Part shown: piece after piece, positions 1 through 8,700 of the stretch
How the letters are laid out: each line of letters begins with the position of its first letter
How positions within the stretch are numbered: the stretch's first letter is position 1
Assembly (NCBI RefSeq): GCF_004214935.1
Contig: NZ_SFCC01000007.1
Span: 186,001-250,000, forward strand
DNA from: Amycolatopsis suaedae
GTDB lineage: Bacteria; Actinomycetota; Actinomycetes; Mycobacteriales; Pseudonocardiaceae
Direction: 5' to 3'
DNA length: 64,000 nt
Notes under the pieces: generated by a model
Seen by the model: the letters and a program-made list of their open reading frames with translations, nothing else
What the model was told of the DNA's origin: nothing
Databases searched by the model: none
Translations under genes and position numbers: made by a program

Positions 1-725
1 TCCTGGGGCGGGGTCTGGGCGTACTTGCGGCGCAGCCGGGCCTCGATGTCGGCGTCGGTCTCGACGGGCTCTGCCTCGGCCTCCAGGGCCTTGAGCCGCT
101 TGTCCGAGCGGCGCACGGCCCAGACGACCACCAGCAGCGCCAAGCCGTACAGCGGGTACCCCATGGCGATCTTGGCGAAGGCCAGCCAGCCGGTGTAGTC
201 CTCCTCGTACAGCCAGCCCTGGACGACGACCCTGGCGGCGAACACGGCGGCCAGCGCGAGCGTGGCGACGTCGAAGCCGCGACGGGACACCTTGTCCTTG
301 CGCCAGGCCATGCCCTTGCCGTTGAGGAAGTTCCACACCACGCCCGCCAGCGGCCAGCGGAACACCACCGACCCCACGCACACCGCGAGCAGGCCGGCGT
401 TGAGCAGGATGCCCGCGAGGAAGAAGCCCTTGGCCGAGCCGGTGCGGTAGGCGATGAACGCCGCGATCGCGATGCCGAAGAAGCCGGAGATGGCGGGCTG
501 CAGCGGCTCCTTGCGGACGATCCGGATGATCGTGATCAGCACCGCGCTGCCCACCGCCGACCAGATGCCGGGCATCAGCCCGAACAACGCGTTGGCCAGC
601 ACGAACACCACGACCGGCACCGACGAGTAGATGAGACCCGACACGCCGCCCATCTGTTCCAGCAACGTGGGCTGCGGCTCGTTCTCCGGCTTGGTTTCGT
701 CGTCGGTGCGGGCGGGTTCGCTCAC
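1..725 (-). CDS. DUF3159 membrane protein, C-terminus beyond window
   Basis: The frame reads leftwards from a GTG at 725 and leaves the window after 241 residues. It begins MSEPARTDDE, has a short acidic leader, then about five or six hydrophobic segments (for example VPVVVFVLANALFGLMPGIW) and a charged tail of the DIEARLRRKYAQ type. This pattern and its place next to the OB-fold protein fit the actinobacterial DUF3159 family of integral membrane proteins, whose function is unknown. The gene follows the OB-fold gene on the same strand with 24 bases between them, so the two are probably co-transcribed. Confidence 0.85.
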   Translation of the reverse strand, partial: MSEPARTDDETKPENEPQPTLLEQMGGVSGLIYSSVPVVVFVLANALFGLMPGIWSAVGSAVLITIIRIVRKEPLQPAISGFFGIAIAAFIAYRTGSAKGFFLAGILLNAGLLAVCVGSVVFRWPLAGVVWNFLNGKGMAWRKDKVSRRGFDVATLALAAVFAARVVVQGWLYEEDYTGWLAFAKIAMGYPLYGLALLVVVWAVRRSDKRLKALEAEAEPVETDADIEARLRRKYAQTPPQ

Positions 726-749
726 GTGGCTGTCGCAATCAGTCGCGGG

Positions 750-1124
750 TCAGGTGGTCTGCAGCTCGTAATAGGGGTTGTAGAGCACCTTGCGGCCGTC
801 CCGGTCGGCCATCCGGCCCCGAGCCTTGACGGTGCGGCCGGGTTCGATTCCGGGGATCCGGCGGCGCCCGAGCCAGACTAGCGTCACGCCCTCCGTACCG
901 TCGAACAGCTCGGCCTCCAGCGTGGCGGCGTCACTCGTCGGGCACAACTCCACGCTGCGCAGGCGACCCAGGACGGTCACCTCCTCGCCGGAACGGCAGT
1001 CGCACGCCCGCCGTGCGCCGCCCGCCTCGGACTTCTCGGACAGATCGTCGGCGTCGAGTTCCTCGACGTCGCTGGTCAGCTTGCGTACCAACCGGCTGAA
1101 GTAGCCGCCGTCTTTGGCGGACAT
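750..1124 (-). CDS. OB-fold nucleic-acid-binding domain protein
   Basis: This 124-residue protein begins MSAKDGGYFSRLVRKL. An acidic stretch (EELDADDL) leads into a CDCRSGEEVTVLGRLRSVEL segment and a beta-rich OB fold ending in GRTVKARGRMADRDGRKVLYNPYYEL. OB-fold proteins of this type sit beside DUF3159 genes in actinobacteria and are assumed to bind single-stranded nucleic acid; the substrate is not known. The open frame continues upstream to 1265, but ATG 1124 has a good AGGAG ribosome site 8 bases upstream and the extra residues look non-coding. The divergent hydrolase starts 103 bases away. Confidence 0.85.
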   Translation of the reverse strand: MSAKDGGYFSRLVRKLTSDVEELDADDLSEKSEAGGARRACDCRSGEEVTVLGRLRSVELCPTSDAATLEAELFDGTEGVTLVWLGRRRIPGIEPGRTVKARGRMADRDGRKVLYNPYYELQTT

Positions 1125-1227
1125 AGCGCAGCTCCTGTGCTCCGGGGCCCCCGACTCGAACGGCCCGTGCACTGTCCAGCGTAACCGGATCGGGGCACCG
1201 AAACCGCCTTTCCGCCAGGATCTACGC

Positions 1228-1944
1228 ATGACCTTCGCTACGCCCGCGGTGCTGCTTCCCGGCACCGGCTCCGACGAGGTGTTCGTACGGAACGTGTTCG
1301 CCGGGCCACTCTCCGCGTCCGGGCTGGAACTGGTGGCCCCGCGTCCGCCCGCCGGCGCCCGGCTCGTCGACGGCTACCTGGAGTTTCTCGACACGCTGGA
1401 CGGCCCGGTGGTCGTGGGCGGGGTCTCGTTCGGCGCCCATCTGGCGGCGAGCTGGGCGGTCCGCAACCCGGACCGGTGCGCGGGGCTGCTCGTCGCGCTG
1501 CCCGCCGCCGTCGGCCCGATGACCGGCGCGCCGGCGCGGGCGGCGGCCCGGCTCACGGCGGACCGGGTGGACCGCGACGGGCTGGAGGCCGCGCTGGCGG
1601 CCTCGGTCGACGGCGTCCGCCCCTGGCTCGCGGCGGAGCTGACCAGGGCCTGGCGCCGGCACGGCGACGGACTGGCGGCGGCGCTGCGGGTGGCCGTCGA
1701 CTTCCCGGCGCCGTCGGCGGCGGAGCTGCGGGCGCTGCGGGTTCCGGCGGGCGTCGCCGCGTGCTCGGACGACCCGGTCCACCCCGCCACGGTGGCCCGC
1801 CGCTGGGCGGCGACGCTGCCGGCCGGGCGGCTGCGGACCACCACCCTGGCCGCGATGGGCGACACGCCGGAGGCCCTCGGCGCGGTGGCCGTCCGGGCGT
1901 TCCTGGACGCCTCAGGGCACGTGAAGGCCACCTTCACCACGTGA
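1228..1944 (+). CDS. alpha/beta hydrolase, C-terminus encoded by a repeat arm
   Basis: This 238-residue alpha/beta-hydrolase-like protein begins MTFATPAVLLPGTGSD. The VVVGGVSFGAHLAASWA segment (Gly-x-Ser-x-Gly elbow) marks the nucleophile, and a later DDPVHP and DTPEAL region could supply acid and base. The start at 1228 follows AGGA; the frame opens further upstream but lies over the leader of the divergent gene. The last residues, VKATFTT, and the TGA stop are encoded by the first arm of a family A intergenic repeat, so the natural end may have been replaced. Substrate is unknown. A hydrolase of this kind lies at the same place in mycobacteria. Confidence 0.8.
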   Translation: MTFATPAVLLPGTGSDEVFVRNVFAGPLSASGLELVAPRPPAGARLVDGYLEFLDTLDGPVVVGGVSFGAHLAASWAVRNPDRCAGLLVALPAAVGPMTGAPARAAARLTADRVDRDGLEAALAASVDGVRPWLAAELTRAWRRHGDGLAAALRVAVDFPAPSAAELRALRVPAGVAACSDDPVHPATVARRWAATLPAGRLRTTTLAAMGDTPEALGAVAVRAFLDASGHVKATFTT

Positions 1945-2129
1945 GACGTCAGGGCCCCGGCAAAGTCCAGGGTGCCGCAGGGCGAGGTGGGTGGTCCCGA
2001 GAGCAGAACTCGCGGGCCGGAACGCAGAACTCGCGACGTGGACACCGGTTCTCCCGTGGCGCCTGAGGTCAAGCTCGTGAAGGCCACCTTCATTACGTGT
2101 GACGTGGTGAAGGTGGCCTTCACGTGCTT
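1917..2129. repeat. family A composite inverted-repeat element, copy A1
   Basis: A hairpin arm (CACGTGAAGGCCACCTTCACC) is followed by the box ACGTCAGGGCCCCGGCAAAG at 1946, two GAACTCGCG boxes at 2006 and 2027 (21 bp apart), and a full hairpin. The hairpin arms lie at 2071-2098 and 2102-2129, with 28 bases each, three mismatches and a 3-base loop. In a plus-strand RNA two of those mismatches are G-U pairs. The element fills the space between a plus-strand and a minus-strand gene, so it could terminate both. Confidence 0.85.
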
Positions 2130-2154
2130 TCGGGCCTGGCGGAGTAGGCGCGCG

Positions 2155-2781
2155 TCAGTCGGCCACCGCAACGAAGCCGCCGAGGCCGATCATCGTGGCG
2201 CCGCTGGCCACCCGCTGCCGGACCCGCCACCGCGGGTTGGCCAGCAGACGGGCACCGAGGTGACCCGCCGACATGGCCACCACCAGGTCCGCCACCAGCG
2301 CCATGGCCAGCGCGATCAACCCGAGCAGGATGAACACCAGCGGCGCGGGGGCCGTCTCCGGGTGCACGAAGTGCGGCAGCAGCGCCATGAAGTACAGCGC
2401 GGTCTTCGGGTTGAGCACCTCGGTGAGGATGCCCTGGATCAGCGGCGAGCTGGCGAACCGCCTGCCGGGTGAGTCGTGTGCGGGCTCGTCGGCGTTGCGC
2501 CGCAGGATGGCGTGCAGCCCGAGACCGACCAGGTACACCGCACCGGCGATCTTGACCACCGTGAACGCCACGGTGGACGTCGCCAGCAGCGCCGACAGGC
2601 CGAGTGCCGCGGCCACCACGTGGACCGCGGCGCCGATGCTGTTGCCGACGGTCGACCGGATGCCCTCGCTCCGCCCGCCACGCAGGCTGCGGGCCAGCAC
2701 GTAGAGCATTCCGGGACCGGGGGTGACGGCGAAGATCGCGGCCGTTCCGAGGAACAGCAACCACTCAGCGGAAGTCGGCAT
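2155..2781 (-). CDS. LysE/RhtB family amino acid exporter
   Basis: This 208-residue polytopic membrane protein begins MPTSAEWLLFLGTAAIFAVT. It carries the family's PGPGMLYVLARSL motif near residue 20 and the LNPKTALYFMALLPHFV motif near residue 125, with about six hydrophobic segments. LysE/RhtB proteins export amino acids or related metabolites across the cytoplasmic membrane by proton antiport; which one is exported here cannot be told. It stands alone between the hydrolase and DUF3710 and does not belong to the conserved mycobacterial gene order, so it is likely a local insertion. Its 3' end abuts a family A hairpin. Confidence 0.9.
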   Translation of the reverse strand: MPTSAEWLLFLGTAAIFAVTPGPGMLYVLARSLRGGRSEGIRSTVGNSIGAAVHVVAAALGLSALLATSTVAFTVVKIAGAVYLVGLGLHAILRRNADEPAHDSPGRRFASSPLIQGILTEVLNPKTALYFMALLPHFVHPETAPAPLVFILLGLIALAMALVADLVVAMSAGHLGARLLANPRWRVRQRVASGATMIGLGGFVAVAD

Positions 2782-2840
2782 CAGGCGAGACTAATACTTG
2801 CTCGCCCGTACCAGAACCACGTTTCCCGGATACCGGGACG

Positions 2841-3506
2841 CTACTGGCCCTGCTGCTCCGCGATGTGCTGCGCGACGGCGTCGGGCAGCGTGATCGGCAG
2901 CGGCGTGCGCACCGGCATCGGCGCGTCGCCCCGGTTCACGATCGTGCCCCGCACCAGCTCCCGCAACGCGTCCGGCGCCTGCGCGGCGGCCGACTGCGGA
3001 CCGGCGATGACACCACGCAGCATCCAGCGCGGGCCGTCGACGCCGACGAACCGCAGCGCGACCTCACCGACGATGGCCGACAGTTCCCTGCCCCACTCGC
3101 CGCCGCCTGCCGTCACCCGGGCGCCGTCGGCCTTCAGCTGCTCGTTCAGCTCGTCGCACACCTCGTCCCACAGCCCGCCGGACTTCGGCGCGGCGTAGGC
3201 GCTGATCGTCACCTGGCCGAACTGCGTGACGACGTGCACGGCACGGACACCCCCGCTCTCGGCGTCCATCTCGACCTGTACCTGCGCGCCCTCCGGAACG
3301 GGCACCCGCACCGAGCCGAGGTCGATGCGCGGGATGCCGTCCTCCACGGCGTCGGCCACGTCGAACGGGCCGGTCGTAACGACGGACTCCGACTCCGAAT
3401 CCTCCAGCTCGGCGTGATCGACCACCGAGGGCAGATGATCCGGCCGGGCATGCCGCCCGTAGGCCCGTTGTGCCTTGGCCCGCCGCTTACGTCCGAAAAT
3501 CGCCAC
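2841..3506 (-). CDS. DUF3710 family protein
   Basis: This 221-residue soluble protein starts [20 protein letters not shown]. The GTG at 3506 overlaps the dut stop by one base (TAGTG) and has GGAGAGG upstream, so translation is probably coupled to dut. After a basic leader and an acidic linker the DUF3710 core runs from about residue 50 (DGIPRIDLGSVRVPVPEGAQ) and contains GPRWMLRGVIAGPQ. Function is unknown. The partnership with dut is conserved in actinobacteria. Confidence 0.88.
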   Translation of the reverse strand: MAIFGRKRRAKAQRAYGRHARPDHLPSVVDHAELEDSESESVVTTGPFDVADAVEDGIPRIDLGSVRVPVPEGAQVQVEMDAESGGVRAVHVVTQFGQVTISAYAAPKSGGLWDEVCDELNEQLKADGARVTAGGGEWGRELSAIVGEVALRFVGVDGPRWMLRGVIAGPQSAAAQAPDALRELVRGTIVNRGDAPMPVRTPLPITLPDAVAQHIAEQQGQ

Positions 3507-3985
3507 TACCTCTCCGTTCCACTTCCACTCGTGCCCAACACAGCATGCCCGCCGGTCGAGCCGTACCCGCCGGCGCCGCGCTCGGACTCGGCGAGTTCGT
3601 CGACCTCGACGAACTCGGCACGCTCCACCCGCTGTACCACGAGCTGGGCGATGCGGTCGCCCCTGGCGAGCACGATCGCTTCCCTCGGGTCGTGATTGAC
3701 CAGGCATACCCGGATCTCGCCGCGGTAGCCAGAGTCGATCGTTCCCGGTGTGTTCACCACCGACAGCCCCACCCGCGCCGCCAGCCCCGAGCGGGGATGG
3801 ACAAACCCGGCATAACCGTCGGGAAGCGCGATCGCGACACCGGTGCCGACCACGGCCCGCTCCCCCGGCTGCAGCACCAGGTCGGAGGTGGTCACCAGGT
3901 CGGCGCCGGCATCACCGGCCCTGGCGTAACCGGGCACCGGGACGTCGGGGTCGATCCGGGAAAGGAGTACCTGCACGCTGGACAC
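3506..3985 (-). CDS. dut: dUTP diphosphatase
   Basis: This 159-residue trimeric-type dUTPase converts dUTP to dUMP and pyrophosphate, keeping uracil out of DNA and feeding dTMP synthesis. The conserved motifs are visible: motif 1 AGDAGADL, motif 2 HPRSGLA, motif 3 [14 protein letters not shown] with the catalytic Asp, motif 4 [11 protein letters not shown], and the glycine-rich C-terminal motif 5 [12 protein letters not shown]. The start was set at GTG 3985 ([20 protein letters not shown]) because it matches family length; the frame stays open further upstream across the divergent DUF3093 gene. It leads a unit with DUF3710. Confidence 0.95.
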   Translation of the reverse strand: MSSVQVLLSRIDPDVPVPGYARAGDAGADLVTTSDLVLQPGERAVVGTGVAIALPDGYAGFVHPRSGLAARVGLSVVNTPGTIDSGYRGEIRVCLVNHDPREAIVLARGDRIAQLVVQRVERAEFVEVDELAESERGAGGYGSTGGHAVLGTSGSGTER

Positions 3986-4009
3986 GGACCGCGAGATTAC
4001 CCTGGACCC

Positions 4010-4480
4010 GTGAGTGACACCGCAAGCGCGCCCACGACGACCCGGCATTCCGAACGGCTCTACGTGCCGTGGTGGGGCTGGCCACTGCCGCTGATCGGCG
4101 GCGCGCTGCTGGCGGCCGAGATCCACATGGGCTACCCCGGTCTGCGTGGCGTCCTGCCCTACGTGGTGCTGCTGCCGCTGGTCGTGCTCGTGCTGCTGGT
4201 CCTCGGCAGGGCCAAGGTCCGGGTGACCGGCACCGAGCTGGAGGTCGGCGACGCCCGGCTGCCGCTGCGGTTCGCCGGCGAGGTCGAGGTCATCGACAAG
4301 GAACGCAAGCGCAAGGCACTCGGTCCGGAGTCCGACCCGGCCGGGTTCGTCCTGCACCGCGGCTGGGTCGGTCCCATGGTCAAAGTCTGGCTGACCGACC
4401 CGGACGACCCGACGCCGTACTGGATCTTCAGCACCCGCAAACCCGAGAAGGTGGCCGCGCTGCTGCGCGAGCACGCATGA
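4010..4480 (+). CDS. DUF3093 membrane protein
   Basis: This 156-residue protein starts at GTG 4010 ([22 protein letters not shown]), 24 bases from the divergent dut start. Two hydrophobic helices ([15 protein letters not shown] and a Val/Leu-rich segment to residue 65) precede a soluble beta-rich domain with [21 protein letters not shown], characteristic of DUF3093. Its function is unknown, but the dut / DUF3093 / DUF4193 grouping is conserved in actinobacteria. A strong hairpin follows the stop at once. Confidence 0.88.
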   Translation: MSDTASAPTTTRHSERLYVPWWGWPLPLIGGALLAAEIHMGYPGLRGVLPYVVLLPLVVLVLLVLGRAKVRVTGTELEVGDARLPLRFAGEVEVIDKERKRKALGPESDPAGFVLHRGWVGPMVKVWLTDPDDPTPYWIFSTRKPEKVAALLREHA

Positions 4481-4510
4481 GAAACGGCCCGCCGCCCGGC
4501 GGGCCGTTTC
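4481..4510 (+). terminator. bidirectional-type terminator hairpin
   Basis: Two 13-base arms, GAAACGGCCCGCC and GGCGGGCCGTTTC, pair perfectly around a 4-base loop. The hairpin starts directly after the DUF3093 stop and lies between convergent genes. The run of T on the distal side is short (TTTCGT), usual for high-GC actinobacteria. Confidence 0.8.
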
Positions 4511-4560
4511 GTCCGTCACACCCCGTGAAGTCCCCGTGCCCCAGAAAGCCTGGAAAACGC

Positions 4561-4869
4561 TCAGGCGCAGTCCCGGCAGATCAGCTGGTTGCCGTTCTGC
4601 TCGGCCAGCCTGCTCCTGTGGTGCACGAGGAAGCACACCGAACAGGTGAACTCGTCAGCCTGCTTCGGAACGACCTTCACGGTCAGGTCCTCACCCGACA
4701 GCCCGGACAGGTCCGCCCCCGGCAGCTCGAAATTCTCGGCCGTGGCGTCCTCGTCGACGTCAACGACGCCGGACTGGGTTTCGTTGCGCCGCGCCTTCAG
4801 CTCCTCCAACGAGTCTTCGGCCAGCTCGTCGGCTTCGCTGCGGCGCGGAGCGTCGTAGTCGGTCGCCAT
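4561..4869 (-). CDS. DUF4193 zinc-ribbon-like protein
   Basis: This 102-residue acidic protein begins [22 protein letters not shown]-terminal pair of cysteine motifs, CSVC (near 80) and CRDC (last residues), is expected to bind one metal ion. Members of this family are small, widely conserved in actinobacteria and sit beside cei and dut genes; their role is unknown. The gene is divergent from cei across a 467-base region. Confidence 0.88.
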   Translation of the reverse strand: MATDYDAPRRSEADELAEDSLEELKARRNETQSGVVDVDEDATAENFELPGADLSGLSGEDLTVKVVPKQADEFTCSVCFLVHHRSRLAEQNGNQLICRDCA

Positions 4870-5336
4870 TGTCCCTCACCCCTGCGATCAGCTTCGATGT
4901 CAGATGGCCCGGAACCCGGAACGGGTCCCGAGTCCGTCGTGCCGCTGGATAACGTTCCAGCGCCCCTGTTTGTGCCCGGCGGCGGCAGTGAGGCAGGTCT
5001 CTTTTTCAGCACTGCCTCCCCGGCCGGAGCCCGCAGAGGGTAGCTCATGGCATACCCGTCCCCGAAACACGTCACCCATCCCCCGCCCGACGTCACCCAG
5101 GGGGAGGAATGACCTGGGGTGACGTACTAGGCTCCCCCCGTAGTGGTGCAACGTTGATCGGCTCCCGGGCGTAATAGGTAGCGAGTCGTGTCACCGCGAC
5201 ACCCGTCGCGAGGTGCCCTCGACATCAGCGTGGCCGCGTGGTAACGCCTAGGCTGATCAACGGCAGCGCGATACGCGAGGGGCGACGAGGACGGTAGTGC
5301 CCGCTGGGCACACGAACGCTGGAAGGAACGGATCAG
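4870..5336. promoter_or_regulatory. divergent promoter region of DUF4193 and cei with CGTCACCC boxes
   Basis: There is no gene in these 467 bases. CGTCACCC occurs at about 5070 and 5091, and its inverse GGGTGACG at about 5117. The second and third form an inverted repeat (5090-5102 with 5113-5125) that could be a protein site or a leader hairpin. A second pair, CGTTGATCGGC near 5151 and GCTGATCAACG near 5253, is also inverted. I could not assign a regulator. Confidence 0.45.
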
Positions 5337-6035
5337 GTGTCGTCGGGGAGCCGCAGCGGCAGGTCCGCCAACCCGTACGGGCGAGCACGCCCGTACCGCA
5401 AACGCAAGCCGCTGCCCGCGCTGATCTTCATCGCGGTGCTCGGTTTCGGTGCCGTCTCCGTGTGGATGTACGCCCTGCTCAGCCGTACCGACGTCGACGA
5501 CAAGATCCGCTGCGAACCCGCCGCGGTCGCCCCACCGGGGGTCACCCACACGCCGGTGGCGCACGACGGGCTGGACAGCGTCGCGCCGATGCCGCCGGAC
5601 AAGATCCAGGTGCGGGTGCTCAACGCCAGCAAGAACCGCGGCCAGGGCGCCATCGTCACCGCCGGCCTGAAGGACATGGGCTTCACCAAGGCACTCGACC
5701 CCGCCAACGACCCGGCCTACGAGGGCAGGGAGGCCAACTGCCGGGGCCAGATCCGGTTCGGCGAGAACGGGATGGCGGCCGCTCGCACGCTCAGTCTCGC
5801 CGATCCGTGCGTCGAGCTGATCAAGGACAACCGCGAGGACGGCACCGTCGACCTGGCGATCGGCTCGGCGTTCCGCGACCCCAGGCCGACCAAGGAGGGC
5901 CGCCAGGTCCTCCAGCAGCTCGCCGAGTGGTCGCGCCAGCATCCCGACACCGCGGGCGGCGAGCAGGCCACCGGGCAGCGGCCAGCCACCATCGACCAGA
6001 CGCTGCTGGCCTCGGCACGCGACATCGAGTGCTGA
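5337..6035 (+). CDS. cei: cell envelope integrity protein Cei (LytR_C domain)
   Basis: This 232-residue membrane-anchored protein starts at GTG 5337 behind GGAAGGAACG. A basic leader precedes one transmembrane helix (about residues 26-48), leaving the rest outside the cell. The extracellular part contains a LytR C-terminal-type domain from about residue 88 (KIQVRVLNASKNRGQGAI). The mycobacterial orthologue in the same gene order affects envelope integrity. The stop overlaps the start of the next gene, so the two are translationally coupled. Confidence 0.88.
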   Translation: MSSGSRSGRSANPYGRARPYRKRKPLPALIFIAVLGFGAVSVWMYALLSRTDVDDKIRCEPAAVAPPGVTHTPVAHDGLDSVAPMPPDKIQVRVLNASKNRGQGAIVTAGLKDMGFTKALDPANDPAYEGREANCRGQIRFGENGMAAARTLSLADPCVELIKDNREDGTVDLAIGSAFRDPRPTKEGRQVLQQLAEWSRQHPDTAGGEQATGQRPATIDQTLLASARDIEC

Positions 6036-6913
6036 ACCGCGGCGGCCGGGACATCTCGCCCCTGGCCGCCGCCCGGGTCGCCGCCCTCGCTCCGGACGCC
6101 GCGGGGCGGCACCGGCTGACCGCGGCCTTCTACGCGGCCGCTGTTCCCCGGCGCACGCGGTTCGGCGACGCCGAGCTGACGTTCCTGCACTGGGCGTCCG
6201 AGCGCGGCGTGCTCTCGCCGGTGACCGGCAGCCCGTGGTGGCGCGCGGTGAACGACCGGCTGCTGCGGGACCGCGTCGAGGCAGGCCTGCTGGCCGGTGG
6301 CGAGCGTGGCTCGCCGTCGTCGTACCCGGTCGAGCTGTGGGTGCGGTTCCTGCGCGAGCCGAGCCCGCGGACCTGGTTCCGGGCTCACAACGCCGGGGTG
6401 GTCGCCGGGTACCTGTCCCACTCCGGCCTGGCCGCCCGCGAGCCCCCGGCGGAGCGGTTCCTGCTCAACCTGGTCCTGATGCGGTTGCTGTTCGCCCACG
6501 CGCTGTGCGTCGACCGCCGGGTCGCGCTGGGTGGCCTGGCGGGCCTCGGACGGCTGGCCGACGTGTCCCGCCGCGGGTCGGTCCGGCTGTACCTGGGGCT
6601 GCGCACGGCCTACCCGCGGACCTACCCGCCACCCGGCCTGGCGCCCGACGCCGTGCTCGGCAGCGGGCTGGTCCGGGTGGTGGACTACGGCGTGATCGGC
6701 TCGCGCCTGCCCGCGCTGTACGGCCTGGCGGCCGAGGAACTGGGCGAGCCCGCCGTGTCCGGCCTGCTGGCAGGCGACCTGCCCGCCTACCGCTGGCCGG
6801 ACGAGTACACGGCGCCGTGGCTGGCCGGACGGTCCCGCGCGATGGCGCGGCTGGCGGCGCTGGCCACCCGGCCGGTCAGACCGGTCAGACCCCGCCCATC
6901 CCCGCCTCGATGA
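6029..6913 (+). CDS. uncharacterised protein coupled to cei
   Basis: I do not recognise this 294-residue Arg/Ala/Leu-rich protein. It begins VLNRGGRDISPLAAARVAAL at GTG 6029, inside the last codons of cei, so translation is coupled. Visible features are a helix-rich body with FLLNLVLMRLLFAHALCVD near residue 150 and a conserved-looking RLYLGLRTAYPRTYPP segment, but no known catalytic motif and no signal peptide. Its 3' end overlaps the convergent suhB gene by 29 bases. The context suggests a cytoplasmic partner of the Cei envelope function, which is inference only. Confidence 0.7.
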   Translation: MLNRGGRDISPLAAARVAALAPDAAGRHRLTAAFYAAAVPRRTRFGDAELTFLHWASERGVLSPVTGSPWWRAVNDRLLRDRVEAGLLAGGERGSPSSYPVELWVRFLREPSPRTWFRAHNAGVVAGYLSHSGLAAREPPAERFLLNLVLMRLLFAHALCVDRRVALGGLAGLGRLADVSRRGSVRLYLGLRTAYPRTYPPPGLAPDAVLGSGLVRVVDYGVIGSRLPALYGLAAEELGEPAVSGLLAGDLPAYRWPDEYTAPWLAGRSRAMARLAALATRPVRPVRPRPSPPR

Positions 6914-7682
6914 GCGCGGCACGCAGCGGTGCGGCGATCGACGGAGCCGCCGCCAGCGTGCAGTCGTGGCCCAGTTCCGGATCCTCGCCGGGCAACCGGA
7001 CGACCGCGCCTGCCTCGGCGGCGATCAGCGCGCCTGCCGCCCAGTCCCAGCGGGCGAGGCCGTGCTCGGCGTAGGCGTCCAGCCAGCCGGCGGCCACGGC
7101 ACACAGGTCCAGGGACGCGGCGCCGCCCCTGCGGATGTCGCGCACCCGGCCGAGCAGTGCCGCGGCGACGGCCGCCTGCCGGGTCCGGCGGGTGGCGTCG
7201 TAGGCGAACCCGGTGCCGACCATGGTCAGCTCCAGCCGTTCCGGGGAAGAGACCGCCAGCCGCCTGCCGTCCAGCCACGCCCCCTCGCCGCGGGTGGCCG
7301 TCCAGCGGCGGCCGCTGACCGGCTCCACCACCGCGCCGCCGACCGAGACGCCGTCGACCTGTGCCGCCAGCGACACGGCGAACCACGGGTAGCCGTAGAG
7401 GAAGTTGACCGTGCCGTCGATCGGGTCGATCACCCAGGTGACCTGCCCCGGCTCGGCGGCACCCCCGGCGCCCTCCTCCTCGCCCAGCACCGGCTCGCCG
7501 GGCCGCAGCTCGGCCAGCCGGGTCCGCACGAATCGTTCCGTCTGCCGGTCGACTGCGGTCACCACATCGGTTTCACTGGACTTCGTGTCCACCGAGACCG
7601 CCTGCCCGGCCAGCATCTTCGCCCGCTCCGCGGCGACCAGCTCGGCGGCCTCGACGGCGACCTGTTCCGCGACCGATGTCAC
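6885..7682 (-). CDS. suhB: inositol-1-monophosphatase family protein
   Basis: This 265-residue metal-dependent phosphatase belongs to the family that dephosphorylates inositol 1-phosphate, which in actinobacteria supplies myo-inositol for phosphatidylinositol and mycothiol. The metal site is visible: GEEE near residue 69, [12 protein letters not shown] at 83-94 and [16 protein letters not shown] at 211. The start was set at GTG 7682 ([16 protein letters not shown]); GTG codons at 7703 and 7706 are possible. The frame stays open across ppgK and sigA, but that part is antisense to real genes. It is divergent from ppgK. Confidence 0.9.
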   Translation of the reverse strand: MTSVAEQVAVEAAELVAAERAKMLAGQAVSVDTKSSETDVVTAVDRQTERFVRTRLAELRPGEPVLGEEEGAGGAAEPGQVTWVIDPIDGTVNFLYGYPWFAVSLAAQVDGVSVGGAVVEPVSGRRWTATRGEGAWLDGRRLAVSSPERLELTMVGTGFAYDATRRTRQAAVAAALLGRVRDIRRGGAASLDLCAVAAGWLDAYAEHGLARWDWAAGALIAAEAGAVVRLPGEDPELGHDCTLAAAPSIAAPLRAALIEAGMGGV

Positions 7683-7775
7683 AGTTTGCTCGAGAGCACC
7701 CACCACACCATCAGACCACAGCCCGTTAAAGTCTCTCGACCGGCTTTCTGAATCGAGTAGGAAGGGATCACGCCA

Positions 7776-8537
7776 ATGACGGCGACCCGAGGTTTCGGTA
7801 TCGACATCGGCGGCAGCGGTATCAAGGGCGCTCTTGTCGACCTGGAGAAGGGCCAGCTCATTGGCGACCGGCTCCGGATCGACACTCCCCGGCCGGCGAC
7901 ACCGGACGCCGTCGCGGACGTGGTGGCCGAGATCGTCACGCACTTCGGCTGGGACGGCCCGGTCGGCATCACCCTTCCCGCGGTGATCAAGAAGGGCGTG
8001 TCGCACACGGCCGCGAACATCGACCCGAGCTGGATCGGGACCGACGCCGACGCGTTGTTCGCCAAGCGGCTGGGCCGCTCCGAGGACGACATCGCGATGC
8101 TCAACGACGCCGACGCCGCCGGCATGGCCGAGATGCGCTTCGGCGACCCGGCCGCGCGCAAGGGCCTGACCGCACTGCTGACGTTCGGCACCGGCATCGG
8201 CAGCGCGGTGTTCCTCGACGGCAAGCTCGTGCCGAACACCGAGTTCGGCCATCTGGAGGTCGACGGGCACGACGCGGAGAAGAAGGCGGCCGCGTCGGTG
8301 AAGGACAACGAGGGGCTCTCGTATCCGGAGTGGGCCAAGCGCGTCAACCGTTATCTGACCGTGCTGGAGAACCTGATCTGGCCGGATCTGTTCATCGTCG
8401 GCGGCGGGGTCAGCAAGAAGTCGGAGAAGTGGGTGCCGCTGCTCGACATCCGGACGAACGTGCTGGTGGCGTCGCTGCAGAACAACGCGGGCATCGTCGG
8501 CGCGGCCGCGGCGGCGGTCGAGGGGATCGAACACTAG
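7776..8537 (+). CDS. ppgK: polyphosphate glucokinase
   Basis: This 253-residue ROK-type kinase phosphorylates glucose using polyphosphate and/or ATP. Residues 8-20 ([13 protein letters not shown]) form the phosphate-binding loop, [11 protein letters not shown] at 109-119 carries the catalytic Asp, and GTGIGSAVF lies near 140. The PPGK subfamily is recognised by [12 protein letters not shown] and the C-terminal [16 protein letters not shown] 7776 has GGAAGGG upstream. The gene sits between suhB and sigA as in mycobacteria. Its TAG stop is the first part of a family B palindrome. Confidence 0.95.
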   Translation: MTATRGFGIDIGGSGIKGALVDLEKGQLIGDRLRIDTPRPATPDAVADVVAEIVTHFGWDGPVGITLPAVIKKGVSHTAANIDPSWIGTDADALFAKRLGRSEDDIAMLNDADAAGMAEMRFGDPAARKGLTALLTFGTGIGSAVFLDGKLVPNTEFGHLEVDGHDAEKKAAASVKDNEGLSYPEWAKRVNRYLTVLENLIWPDLFIVGGGVSKKSEKWVPLLDIRTNVLVASLQNNAGIVGAAAAAVEGIEH

Positions 8538-8700
8538 TGTCCCGAGCCAGAAGTTCGCTGTGTAAGTCGACGGGCCCAGCTTCCCGCTAGCGGCGTTGCC
8601 GGCCCGCCCGAGTACGGTCCAGTACGAGGGCGAACCGGCGCCTTGCCAGCGGAAACCTGGGCTCGCCGACTTACGCACCGCCCTCTGGCTCGGGACACTG
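8535..8700. repeat. family B near-palindrome, copy B1
   Basis: The outer arms AGTGTCCCGAGCCAGA (8536-8551) and its exact complement (8684-8699) are 16 bases. Inside, GTAAGTCGACGGGCCCAG pairs with CTGGGCTCGCCGACTTAC, and the centre is CCCGAGTACGG / CCAGTACGAGGG. Both strands therefore fold into one imperfect hairpin of about 80 pairs. It begins on the ppgK stop codon and ends about 40 bases before the sigA promoter candidate. Confidence 0.85.
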
